A stretch of 64,000 nucleotides of DNA from Bacillota bacterium. GTDB taxonomy: Bacteria > Bacillota > Sulfobacillia > JACIYH01. How positions within the stretch are numbered: position 1 is the stretch's first letter; the number at the start of each line of letters is the position of its first letter. A program made the translations under genes and the position numbers. The DNA is taken from contig JBFLXJ010000006.1 in the NCBI GenBank assembly GCA_040757085.1, positions 39,715 through 103,714 on the forward strand, written 5' to 3'. Below are positions 18,042-26,673 of the stretch, in pieces. A model generated the notes under the pieces. It saw only the letters and a program-made list of their open reading frames with translations. It ran no database searches and had not been told where the DNA came from.

Positions 18042-20387
18042 GTGGGTATCGGCATATACGTTTGCCAGTGTAACGGACAAGTGTCTACAATCATCGATAC
18101 CGCCCGGCTGGCGGATACCATGCGCCGGGCCAGGGGGGTTGCCATATCTGTAGACCACCCCTGCTTATGCAGCCCTTCCGGAGTCGAATTGATCAAGCGC
18201 GGCATCAGCGAGGGCAATATAGATAGGATTATCCTGGCCGGTTGCTCCCCGCGCGTGCACGAAGAAACTTTCAAGAGAGCAGTGCAAGAGGCTGGACTGA
18301 ACCAGCATCTCGTGGAACGCTGCAACATCAGGGAACAGTGCGCGTGGCCCCACGCTGGCGAGCCGGAAGCTGCCGCCCGGAAGGCTCGAGTTTTGCTCGG
18401 AATGTCCCTGGCCCGCGTGCGCCTGCTGGAGGCGTTAATGCCGGTAAAGTACCCCTCGGTGAACAGGGCACTGGTGCTGGGGGCGGGGATAGCGGGACTG
18501 AGCGCAGCCGCTGACCTGGCAGCAGCCGGGGTCGAGGTGGCCGTGGTCGAGAAGCAGCCTTACGTGGGCGGGCGCGTGGTGGGGTTTCACAAGTATTTCC
18601 CCAGGATGTGTCCGCCCCAGTGCGGGGTGGATTTCCTGCTCCAGAAACTTCGGGCCGATCCCAGGGTGACCTTCTACACCCAGGCCGAGCTGGAAGGCAT
18701 CGCGGGATGCCCGGGAAACTTCCAGGTTGACCTGGTAATACGACCCAGGTTCGTGGCGCCGGAAAGATGCACGGCCTGTGGTGTGTGCGCCGACGTGTGC
18801 CCCGTCCAGGTACCCAACCCCTTCGACTTCGGTCGCAGCGCTCGCAAAGCAGTATACCTTCCCCACGCCATGGCATACCCGCGGAGCCACGTGGTTGATA
18901 GGGCAAAGTGCCTGCCGGGGTGCGATTCGTGCAGCAAGATCTGCCCGACGGGGGCCATCTGCCTCGAGCAGCAGGAAGATCGGGTGCGGATAAACGTGGG
19001 AGCCGTACTGGTCGCTACCGGCTGGGAACCTTTTGAGGCGTCGCTGGTCGAGCAGTATGGATACGGACGTTACCCCGATGTAGTGACCAACGTGGAGTTC
19101 GAGAGATTGGCCTCGCCCAACGGGCCCACCGGAGGAAGGATGGTTCGCCTTTCCAGTGGCGAGCCGATCAAGAGTATAGCATTCTTACAATGTGTCGGCA
19201 GCCGTGACTCGGAACATCTGCCCTATTGCTCCCAAATCTGCTGCACGGTCACCCTCAAGCAGATCGCATACGTGCGGGAAGCGTGCCCCGATGCCTCAAT
19301 TTATGTATTCTACATGGACATGCGGGCGGTGGGTGACTACGAGCTCATGTACAGGGACGCCCAGGAGAGGCTGGGTGCTACCTTCATCCGGGGGAATCCC
19401 TCCGAAGTGGTGGAGGACCCCAGGTCGAAACAGCTCGTGGTTCGGGCAGAAGACACCCTGTCAGGGCGGCAGGTCCAATTTCTGGCGGACATGGTGGTCC
19501 TGGCCACCGGCATGAAACCCGACCCCGGATTGGGCAAGATACTACACGCCCTCGACCTCTCCCCGGAAGGGACCCAGTTTGCCGGCGGTCACGTTCAGTG
19601 TTTCCCCTTTGAGCTCCAGCGCACGGGCATTTACGCAGCCGGGTCCTGCCAGGGGCCCATGGATGTGGCCACGGCGGTGAAAAGTGCGGGCGGAGCGGCC
19701 ATGAAGGCCATGCCGGTATTACGCGGGGAGATCGAGATCCCGCCGGCTGTCCCGGTCATCGACAAGACAAAGTGCGACAAGTGCAAGCGCTGCATGGAGG
19801 AATGCCCCTTTGGCGCCTGGTACTGGGACGACACCGGATACCCTGCTCCGGACCTGGCCAAATGTCGCCAGTGCGGGATCTGTCAGGGCGGCTGCCCCAT
19901 GCGCGCCATCTCCCTCAAGAACTTCACCATCAAGCAGGTGGCCAGCATGATCGAGGCGGTGGACGCCTCATTTCCCGGGAAGGAACAACCTGTTGTTCTG
20001 GCGTTCCTGTGTGCTAACGATGCCTATCCCTGCGCCGACCTGGCCGGTCAGAAGGGCTACTCATACCCGCCCAACGTGCTCAGCATCCGGGTACCGTGCG
20101 CGGGTTCTGTGAACGTAGCGTGGGTCACCGATGCCCTCACCAGCGGCATAGACGGCGTGATCATATGCGGCTGCAGTGCGGATCAGTGCCATTTCGTGCG
20201 CGGCAGCGACCTGGCCAGAACCAGGCTGGAAAACATGAGGGAGACGCTGCAGCGTATGCTGATCGAACCGGAGCGCGTTCGCATGGCGACCCTGGCCATC
20301 AACGATCCGGAAGCCTACGTGCGGTTGCTACAAGAATTCGTCACCGACCTCCGGCGCCTGGGCCCGAGCCCCTTTAAGGTGACCTGA
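18042..20387 (+). CDS. hdrA: HdrA-like flavin/Fe-S protein fused to an MvhD-like domain
   Basis: 781-residue heterodisulfide-reductase-A-type protein. The N-terminus GIYVCQCNG and the segment CNIREQCAWPH are HdrA hallmarks. An FAD domain starts with LVLGAGIAGLSAAADLA near residue 146. Ferredoxin motifs CTACGVCADVCP (242) and CLPGCDSCSKICP (290) sit in the middle. Another pair, CDKCKRCMEECP (577) and CRQCGICQGGCP (607), precedes a C-terminal MvhD-like domain (about 650 to the end, CGCSADQCHF). GTG 18042 is preferred over GTG 18018 because GGGAGGAAG lies between them. The domain order resembles QmoB or HdrA-MvhD fusions. Confidence 0.86.
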   Translation: MGIGIYVCQCNGQVSTIIDTARLADTMRRARGVAISVDHPCLCSPSGVELIKRGISEGNIDRIILAGCSPRVHEETFKRAVQEAGLNQHLVERCNIREQCAWPHAGEPEAAARKARVLLGMSLARVRLLEALMPVKYPSVNRALVLGAGIAGLSAAADLAAAGVEVAVVEKQPYVGGRVVGFHKYFPRMCPPQCGVDFLLQKLRADPRVTFYTQAELEGIAGCPGNFQVDLVIRPRFVAPERCTACGVCADVCPVQVPNPFDFGRSARKAVYLPHAMAYPRSHVVDRAKCLPGCDSCSKICPTGAICLEQQEDRVRINVGAVLVATGWEPFEASLVEQYGYGRYPDVVTNVEFERLASPNGPTGGRMVRLSSGEPIKSIAFLQCVGSRDSEHLPYCSQICCTVTLKQIAYVREACPDASIYVFYMDMRAVGDYELMYRDAQERLGATFIRGNPSEVVEDPRSKQLVVRAEDTLSGRQVQFLADMVVLATGMKPDPGLGKILHALDLSPEGTQFAGGHVQCFPFELQRTGIYAAGSCQGPMDVATAVKSAGGAAMKAMPVLRGEIEIPPAVPVIDKTKCDKCKRCMEECPFGAWYWDDTGYPAPDLAKCRQCGICQGGCPMRAISLKNFTIKQVASMIEAVDASFPGKEQPVVLAFLCANDAYPCADLAGQKGYSYPPNVLSIRVPCAGSVNVAWVTDALTSGIDGVIICGCSADQCHFVRGSDLARTRLENMRETLQRMLIEPERVRMATLAINDPEAYVRLLQEFVTDLRRLGPSPFKVT

Positions 20388-20424
20388 GCGTTCGAGTTCG
20401 GTACCTGGACTGGGGAGAGAGCAG

Positions 20425-20976
20425 ATGCATATCTCGGCCATCAATGGATGGCAGCAGCTTCTGGACGCAGAGACCTGGCGTCAAGTGCGATCCTGTTACC
20501 AGTGCGGAAGATGCACGGGCGGTTGTCCGCTGGCGTTCGCCATGGCTCATACCCCTCGTGTTCTGATCCGTATGCTCCAGCTGGGCCTTGTCGCGGAGGC
20601 ATTGAACTCCAACACCCTGTGGCTCTGCGCGAGTTGTTACAGTTGCTCGGTAACCTGCCCGCGAGGAATCGACCTCACCGGGTTGATGTACCGTCTGAGG
20701 CAGCTGGCTGCGGCCAGAGGTGTGAGGAACGAGAGCGTGTGGTTCTACTGCGAGTTTCTGGCTGACCTGAGTAAACGAGGAATCATCCACGAGTTGGGGT
20801 TGATGCTAGCCTACGCGCGCAGGGTCGGTCCAAAATCGCTGCTGCGACACGCCGGCCTGGGGGTACACATGATTTCGGGAAGAAAACTGAGGCTGAGGCC
20901 GCGCTGCCTCCTCGACCGGGAAGCCTTTGCCCGCGTGGCTGGCGATATCCTCGGCGGTCAGGGACGGTGCCAATAG
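20425..20976 (+). CDS. hdrC: HdrC-like Fe-S protein
   Basis: 183 residues with two [4Fe-4S] motifs, CYQCGRCTGGCPLAF and CASCYSCSVTCPRGID, the pattern of heterodisulfide reductase subunit C. The rest is helical with no membrane segment, unlike QmoC, so this is a soluble HdrC. ATG 20425 follows GGGGAGAGAGCAG. It lies between the HdrA-like and HdrB-like genes and should relay electrons between them. Confidence 0.87.
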   Translation: MHISAINGWQQLLDAETWRQVRSCYQCGRCTGGCPLAFAMAHTPRVLIRMLQLGLVAEALNSNTLWLCASCYSCSVTCPRGIDLTGLMYRLRQLAAARGVRNESVWFYCEFLADLSKRGIIHELGLMLAYARRVGPKSLLRHAGLGVHMISGRKLRLRPRCLLDREAFARVAGDILGGQGRCQ

Positions 20977-20978
20977 CC

Positions 20979-21824
20979 ATGGAGTACCAGTACTTTCCCG
21001 GGTGTTCTTTGCACGGGACGGCCAGAGAATACGATCTTTCCCTGAGGGCCGTGGCGGCCTCGCTGGGGCTGGTGTTACACGAATTGGCAGACTGGAATTG
21101 CTGCGGGGCAACCGCGGCCCGCTCGCTGAACGAGTCGCTGGCGCTGTTCCTGGCCGCGCGAAATCTGGCTATGGCTGAGCGGGGACCCGGGCCCTTGCTG
21201 GTCCCCTGCAACCTGTGCTATAGCAACCTGGCCATTGCTGCCCACTCCCTCGGTCACGAGAGCTTGAGGAAGCGCACCAACGCCGCCCTGGATAACCTTG
21301 GGCTCGCGTACTCGGGCAACGCCACGGTGGTCCACCCGCTGCAAGCTCTGATGCGCGATGTAGGGCCGGAACGCATCGCCTCGTGCGTAACGCGTCCTCT
21401 GCGTGGTCTCAAGGTGGCCTGTTATTACGGATGCCTCCTCACACGCCCCCGCTACGCCAGTATTCAGCAGTCCAACTTCAATCCGGTGTGGCTGGACAAC
21501 CTCGTCCTCGCCGTGGGTGGTTCGGCAGTAGCGTTTTCGAGCAAGACCAGGTGCTGCGGAGGCCCCCTGCTGATGACCCATCCCGAGGCCGCAGCCCGCG
21601 CGTCAGGAAGGATCCTCGAGGAAGCCCGCGACATGGGTGCCCAGTGCATTGCTGTGACCTGTCCTATGTGCTACATGAGCCTTTCCGCCAGCCAGACAGG
21701 TCTCCTCAAGCGCTCACACCGCAAATACCGGATCGCGGTGCTGTATTTCACCCAGCTCCTCGGCCTTGCGTTGGGAATAAGTCCGCGGGAACTCGGCTTG
21801 CCGAGCAGGATCATGCCGCTCTGA
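20979..21824 (+). CDS. hdrB: HdrB-like CCG-domain protein
   Basis: 281 residues with two cysteine-rich CCG domains: YFPGCSLHGTAREYD with CCGATAARS and CNLCYSNL, then CYYGCLLTRP with CCGGPLLMTHPE and CPMCYMSL. In methanogen HdrB these bind the noncubane [4Fe-4S] clusters that reduce a disulfide. ATG 20979 lies three bases after the hdrC stop; an in-frame GTG at 20967 would overlap hdrC. Both cluster motifs appear complete, so disulfide or thiol-partner chemistry is possible. Confidence 0.87.
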   Translation: MEYQYFPGCSLHGTAREYDLSLRAVAASLGLVLHELADWNCCGATAARSLNESLALFLAARNLAMAERGPGPLLVPCNLCYSNLAIAAHSLGHESLRKRTNAALDNLGLAYSGNATVVHPLQALMRDVGPERIASCVTRPLRGLKVACYYGCLLTRPRYASIQQSNFNPVWLDNLVLAVGGSAVAFSSKTRCCGGPLLMTHPEAAARASGRILEEARDMGAQCIAVTCPMCYMSLSASQTGLLKRSHRKYRIAVLYFTQLLGLALGISPRELGLPSRIMPL

Positions 21825-21883
21825 GCACGCGGGCGGCCAGAGTTCGCCGCGTGGTCACCGGAAAGCCCCGCAGGTGGCGGCAG

Positions 21884-22807
21884 CTACCTGGTCTGGGTGG
21901 GGGGCAGGTTGGGCATCGCGCGGAGACGGGCCACGCGGGCTCGCAGACCCCCCAGATGCATCTCGATGGTGCGGTTATCCTGTGACAGAACCCATATCCG
22001 GTAGCGCAGGACAGCGCACTGCCTGCCCAGGACAGCCCTCTCCTTCGCGAGTTGGTTCCGGTCGAGGCTGGCCAATCGTCCCAGGGCAAACGCACACGTC
22101 AGTGCGTTTCGCAGGGCCACGGCCTCATCCCACCCTTTCTGCTGGCACAACTCGCGCAATGTGGCTTGGATATATGCAACGGTGTCAGGTTCGTCGAACC
22201 GGACCGGGGTCAAGATCAGGCGTGGCACGGTTGTTGAATCTGCTCGGGGCCCTTTGGGTTCCGCACCCGCCAGCTTGCTGTGCTCCCTCACTCCCCACCC
22301 CTTCACCCGCCCGGCGGCCAGCGTTTCTGCCAGTGCCTCGAGTTCGTGCTCTTGTTGCTCGAGTTCCTGCTGTTCGTGCTCGAGGTGCAACGCTTGCGCA
22401 GCGAGGGCCGCATATTCTACCTGGCCTTCCACGTAATCACGTGCATCGCCGTGCAGGCGAAGTTCGTCCGTATCCAGCAGCCAGGTGGCTCCACGCTCAA
22501 GGGCTTGTTTCAGGGCGGCTGGCGTCAGCCCAGTGACCCACTCGGATACCTCAGGGAGCAACTCCACGCAGGCAGGCAATCTGTGGCACCCCACTTTGCA
22601 AAATGGCTCCTGGCGCACAAGCCAGGAGCCATCAGTTGCGAAGTCGCAACATACAGCGAGCCCCATCGCTGGTTTGTCTTTTGGGTTAGAATTCGCTCCC
22701 GGGTTGGGCTTCTCCTGCCAGGCCAGCTCGAGTGGGGCTCGCCCGCGGAGCCCAGCCTCCGCGACGCTTTCGGCCCCGCCTGAAAACGTGAGCACCGGCT
22801 GCTCCAC
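21884..22807 (-). CDS. uncharacterised protein with central coiled coil
   Basis: Up to 307 residues, not recognised. A Glu/Gln/His-rich stretch (LEHEQQELEQQEHELEAL, about residues 141-158) predicts a coiled coil, and the C-terminal third is Arg-rich and helical. Cys residues occur as CC, C and C between about 53 and 80. The start is doubtful: GTG 22807 has no clear ribosome site, and ATG 22666 gives 260 residues. It follows the membrane-protein gene on the same strand by 18 bases, so the two may be an operon. No function can be given. Confidence 0.5.
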   Translation of the reverse strand: MEQPVLTFSGGAESVAEAGLRGRAPLELAWQEKPNPGANSNPKDKPAMGLAVCCDFATDGSWLVRQEPFCKVGCHRLPACVELLPEVSEWVTGLTPAALKQALERGATWLLDTDELRLHGDARDYVEGQVEYAALAAQALHLEHEQQELEQQEHELEALAETLAAGRVKGWGVREHSKLAGAEPKGPRADSTTVPRLILTPVRFDEPDTVAYIQATLRELCQQKGWDEAVALRNALTCAFALGRLASLDRNQLAKERAVLGRQCAVLRYRIWVLSQDNRTIEMHLGGLRARVARLRAMPNLPPTQTR

Positions 22808-22825
22808 CGGGTTGCGCCCTGGACT

Positions 22826-23815
22826 TCACGAGTTTCGGGCGACGCCGGATGCAACCGGCGCCGTCCTGCGCCGGACGAGGGCCGGCGCGAGGAGCAGGGC
22901 GAGGCCGGCCGCCAGCGTAAGTAGCCCTGCGGTCTGCTCCATTCCCATGATTCCCTGCGCCTCGATCTCCAGCCACCGTTGCAGCAAGACGCCTGCCGGC
23001 GAAGGGGACGTTCCGGCAGCGGCCAGGTATCGGCCGAGCAGGGGTTGGCCTGCCATGGCCAGCACCACGGATCCCAGGCCAGCTACGAGCGTGGTGATGC
23101 CCAGCCAGGTGGCTGTAGCCCGGGAACGCCTGCACACCAGCCCCACGAGCAGGGCAGTGACTGCTGCGACCACGGCGGCGGCCGGGATCGCCAGCGAAAC
23201 TGCGCGGACGGCGGGGCGCCATTTCCCCAGCAACTCTTCCACATCTCTGATCTCCGCTATCGATGCCGCCGACCAGCTGTCGGGCGTTCGCGACACCAGC
23301 TTGCGGAGGTTCTCCGAGACACGCCGGTCTATCTTGGCAGCACCCAGGAAATCGAGTGCTGCCGCCTTCGGTTCCCGCAAATCAATGGAAACATCGAGGG
23401 CGGGTGTACGGCCGTGCAGGTACGAAAGCAGCCCGCCGATTGCGCCATCGAGTTGCTCCTTGACCCACTGTGGGGACACGGCATGGGTGAGGCAGTCCTC
23501 CACCAGTCGGGCCACCTCTTGTGGCTGGGCTCCTTTGCCGATCTGGCGGGCGACTTCCTGGGCCACCTGGGTGGCGACGGCTGCCGAGAGCAGCGGGGCC
23601 AAGTTGGCTTTTTCCACTGCGGTGGAATGGAAGGAGGGGTTCAGTACGGTCCGGCTGATGACCAGGGCTGCCTGGCCGCACAGGAGAACCACCAGCAGGA
23701 CCGCGCTCAGCCCGAACAGGGTGAGAACCCTGGCCAGGCGGCGGGGCCGGCCGGGGAGTACCCACATGATGGCCAAAGCCACCAACACCGCCATTACGAT
23801 GCCACCCAGCACCAT
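22826..23815 (-). CDS. multi-pass membrane protein of unknown function
   Basis: 329 residues. Hydrophobic segments lie near residues 2-20, 31-53, 205-228, 235-255 and 290-315, with a soluble stretch of about 150 residues between the second and third that contains regular amphipathic helices. ATG 23815 is preceded by GGGAGGGAGGAATG, a strong ribosome site. The architecture (two N-terminal and about three C-terminal helices around an extracytoplasmic or cytoplasmic domain) gives no family I can name. Confidence 0.6.
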   Translation of the reverse strand: MVLGGIVMAVLVALAIMWVLPGRPRRLARVLTLFGLSAVLLVVLLCGQAALVISRTVLNPSFHSTAVEKANLAPLLSAAVATQVAQEVARQIGKGAQPQEVARLVEDCLTHAVSPQWVKEQLDGAIGGLLSYLHGRTPALDVSIDLREPKAAALDFLGAAKIDRRVSENLRKLVSRTPDSWSAASIAEIRDVEELLGKWRPAVRAVSLAIPAAAVVAAVTALLVGLVCRRSRATATWLGITTLVAGLGSVVLAMAGQPLLGRYLAAAGTSPSPAGVLLQRWLEIEAQGIMGMEQTAGLLTLAAGLALLLAPALVRRRTAPVASGVARNS

Positions 23816-23935
23816 CGATCATTCCTCCCTCCCCGGCCCTTGTGATATGCATAGGGCGAACGCGGCCACCACATCGCCTCGATCGCGCTGCCAGCTATCT
23901 TCTGCCAGTGTTTTCCCGTCCGCCGGTCCATTATA

Positions 23936-24682
23936 TCACGAATTGCGGTTGAGCGATGGCAAATAGTGGGCTTGGCTATGTGGGGAAGTGGGGTCCGCAC
24001 GGCGGGCGATGATGCTGAGGGAACCGTACACCTGCATCCCGGGCCGGGCAATGACGGCAACGTGGGGATCGGGGATGATCACGTCCACCTGGGATCCGCG
24101 GCTGATGAAGGAGAGCTTCTGTCCGGCGGCCACCTCCTCCCCCGGCTGCACGAAGCAGCGGATCTTGTTCACGAAGCGGTCGGCGATCTCGACCAGCCAC
24201 AGGTCGCCCTCATTTGCGGTCAGCCGCAGGGTGAGGCGTTCGTTTTCCAGGTGGTGGCGTTTCCCCATGAGGTCGACGGCCCGGCGCAGCCAGGTCAGGC
24301 GCAGGTACTCCCACATGTCCACCATGGCCCAGTTGCGAGCGGCCCGGTGGTGGCAGACCTCCGCGATCCGGCCGGCCACGGGGGCGTATACGTAGTGCAC
24401 GTCCAGTGGTGACATGTAGATGCCTACCATCCACCCGTCCCGGGGAGAATGGGCGGCGCGCGTGATCTCGGGCAGGGCGATGGGCCTGCCCAGTTTGACG
24501 GACCACACTGCCCCTTCCCGGATGGGGCGAACGTATACCACCTTCCCGTCCACCGGGGCGAGGATCGCGTGCTGGTCCGGGGGTGGCCGGCGCAGGGGAT
24601 CGCGGAAAAACCACACCCAGCGCAGGTAAGCGTACAGGCCGGCAACCAGGGCTGCGAGGGGGAGGAGCCACTTCAGGACCAT
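23936..24682 (-). CDS. phosphatidylserine-decarboxylase-related protein
   Basis: 248 residues resembling the archaeal/short-form PS decarboxylases. It has an N-terminal membrane helix (MVLKWLLPLAALVAGLYAYL), WFFRDP, LAPVDGKVVYV, MSPLDVHYVYAPVAG and, near the C-terminus, RGSQVDVIIP, where the Gly-Ser pair is the position at which this family self-cleaves to make its pyruvoyl group. It probably decarboxylates a phosphoserine-type lipid to the ethanolamine form. The upstream frame before ATG 24682 is dismissed because it overlaps the GCS2 gene; the true overlap with that gene is ten bases. Confidence 0.78.
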   Translation of the reverse strand: MVLKWLLPLAALVAGLYAYLRWVWFFRDPLRRPPPDQHAILAPVDGKVVYVRPIREGAVWSVKLGRPIALPEITRAAHSPRDGWMVGIYMSPLDVHYVYAPVAGRIAEVCHHRAARNWAMVDMWEYLRLTWLRRAVDLMGKRHHLENERLTLRLTANEGDLWLVEIADRFVNKIRCFVQPGEEVAAGQKLSFISRGSQVDVIIPDPHVAVIARPGMQVYGSLSIIARRADPTSPHSQAHYLPSLNRNS

Positions 24683-25707
24683 TCTCTCCACGCCTTCCAC
24701 AGGGTGTAGGGCAATCGCGGCAGGTAGTAGCCGATGAATCCCGCTATCGCCCCCGCGAGGAACGGCGCCCGTTTGCCGTTCCAGGGAGTTGCACCGGCCC
24801 ATTGCCGGTACCGGGCGTCGAGCGTCAAGTACGTTGCCTCCCGGCCCGTTTCCTGCAACAGCGCCGCTGTCTCGTCCGCCGGGGTGCGGGCGACCCAGTC
24901 CTCATCGAAGCCCGTGAGTTCCCGCAGGTGCCGTACGCAGTCGGCGAGGGGCAGTTCCCGGTGGGGGTGGTCAGGAGACCGCAGACGGGCGACCTGGTAC
25001 CGGAGATGGTTGTACTGGGCCCTCAGGCCATCCTCGTCCGCCCGGTCGGCGGGTGTGTCTCCGGCGGGGAGTACGAGAAGACGGTGCAGGCAGCCCAGGA
25101 CCTCCGCCAGCCTGCCCAGGTCGGGGGAAGGGTCGAATACCCGTACTTCCAGCGTCCCCAGGCGCCGGGACCGGATGAGGTCCTGGAATCGGTAGGCGGG
25201 GTCGGGGCGGAGGGGTCCCAGGGCGTAGGAGTGTGCCCAGCGGAAGGACTGGCCAAATCGCCTGCCCCCCGCCCAGGGAGCGTGGGCCAGGGCGAGGGCG
25301 AATGCGGGCAGGTAGCGGACCAGCCGGCGGTAAGCGAGGTCCCACTCCACGCCGCTGATGTGCAGGTGAAGGCCGCAGGTGTTGCTGGGCTGGGTTTGAT
25401 CGGGCAGGTTCCCCAGGGGGCAGAGCAACCCCTGACAGGCCCGGGCCAGGTCCCGCCGGCGCTCGGCCAGATCCTGCACCAGGGCAGCGATGCTGTCGTG
25501 CCTTCCCGTGGAGACCTCTATCCCGCTCATCAGGCCGTACCTGAGGTCCGTGCCCCGGTTGAAGTTGGACGCCGAGTGCGTGTAGTACCAGCAAGGGTCG
25601 CTCCACAGCAGCCGGGCCAGGTAGTACAGCGACCTGACCGTGGGCCGGCCCTCTTCCAGTACGAATACCTCTTCCTCAATGCCATAGACAGGTCGGCTTC
25701 CACCCAC
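24673..25707 (-). CDS. glutamate-cysteine ligase family 2 (GCS2/YbdK-like) protein
   Basis: 344 residues. YGIEEEVFVLEEG at the N-terminus and TCGLHLHISG near residue 117 are the ATP/metal-binding signatures of the GCS2 carboxylate-amine ligases, with a later LEVRVFDPSPDL. Members join Glu to an amine or to cysteine, or have unknown substrates. It is co-transcribed with the decarboxylase-like gene, which overlaps its 3' end. An amine-containing lipid or small-molecule modification is conceivable but only inference. Confidence 0.72.
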   Translation of the reverse strand: MGGSRPVYGIEEEVFVLEEGRPTVRSLYYLARLLWSDPCWYYTHSASNFNRGTDLRYGLMSGIEVSTGRHDSIAALVQDLAERRRDLARACQGLLCPLGNLPDQTQPSNTCGLHLHISGVEWDLAYRRLVRYLPAFALALAHAPWAGGRRFGQSFRWAHSYALGPLRPDPAYRFQDLIRSRRLGTLEVRVFDPSPDLGRLAEVLGCLHRLLVLPAGDTPADRADEDGLRAQYNHLRYQVARLRSPDHPHRELPLADCVRHLRELTGFDEDWVARTPADETAALLQETGREATYLTLDARYRQWAGATPWNGKRAPFLAGAIAGFIGYYLPRLPYTLWKAWREWS

Positions 25708-25781
25708 GGCATCATTTTACATGCAGGGCCGTGGATTTGCACCATACCCTTGAGGGCGCCTGGCCTGTGGACAGCGGGTGT

Positions 25782-26657
25782 TCACCGGGGTGTTCTCATC
25801 TGCCGGGAAATCATCTGCCCCGAGGGAGTGGCGGCAAGACCACCCTGGGCGGTTTCCCTGAGTGAGGGAGGCAGGCATCTTCCCACCTCGGCCATCGCGT
25901 CGATGACCTCGTCGGGCGGGATACGGCTACGGATGCCCGCCAGTGCCATCTCGCAGGCGGCGATGGCCACCGCGGCAGAAGTGGCGTTCCGTTTTACGCA
26001 CGGGACTTCCACGAGGCCGGCCACGGGGTCGCAAACGAGGCCCATCAGGCCTTTCAGGGCGATGGCTGCGGCGTGAATGCAGTCTTCGGGTGTACCTCCG
26101 CGGAGTTGCGCGAGTCCCGCAGCGGCCATGGCTGCTGCCGAGCCGCACTCTGCCTGGCAGCCGGCTTCCGCACCGGAAAGGCTCGCCCTTGTGGCTATTA
26201 CCTGCCCCACCAGACCCGCGGTGCACAGAGCATCTACCAGGGATTCTTCAGGTATGCGGGCTTCTTCCGCGAGTGCGAGAAACGTTCCCGGTATCACGCC
26301 AGAAGAACCAGCAGTCGGTGCGGCGACTATTTTGCCCATAGAGGCGTTCACTTCAGACACCGCTAGAGCATAAGCCAGGGAGCGGGTGAGGAGTCGGTTG
26401 GACGGCAGACTCCGGGGACCGTCCAGCCAGCCAATCACGCGCGACGCGTCACCTCCTGACAGGCCGGTTCTGGAGAGCTTCCCCCGTGCTGCAATGCCGT
26501 CTCGTACGGCGTCCTCCATGACACGAAGCATGGTGCGGACTTTGCCTGTGATTTCGTCTGCGGGGATTCCCGTTTCTTCCGATTCAAGCCGGACCGCAAG
26601 TTGTCCGAGAGATATGCCCTTTTCAGCCGCACTTCGTGCAAGTTCGCTGAGCGTCAC
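25782..26657 (-). CDS. sdaAA: L-serine dehydratase, iron-sulfur-dependent, alpha subunit
   Basis: Catalytic subunit converting L-serine to pyruvate and ammonia, 291 residues. It has the family's GKIVAAPTAGSSGVIPGTFL and AEAGCQAECGSAAAMAAAG, which contain Cys ligands of the [4Fe-4S] cluster, followed by CDPVAGLVEVPCVKRN. GTG 26657 is preferred because GAGGTG lies eight bases upstream; the ATG at 26684 would overlap the sdaAB stop. The two-subunit arrangement is typical of Bacillota. It may feed on serine or glycine units from the peptide-degrading enzymes nearby. Confidence 0.92.
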   Translation of the reverse strand: MTLSELARSAAEKGISLGQLAVRLESEETGIPADEITGKVRTMLRVMEDAVRDGIAARGKLSRTGLSGGDASRVIGWLDGPRSLPSNRLLTRSLAYALAVSEVNASMGKIVAAPTAGSSGVIPGTFLALAEEARIPEESLVDALCTAGLVGQVIATRASLSGAEAGCQAECGSAAAMAAAGLAQLRGGTPEDCIHAAAIALKGLMGLVCDPVAGLVEVPCVKRNATSAAVAIAACEMALAGIRSRIPPDEVIDAMAEVGRCLPPSLRETAQGGLAATPSGQMISRQMRTPR

Positions 26658-26673
26658 CCAAATGCACCTCGCT

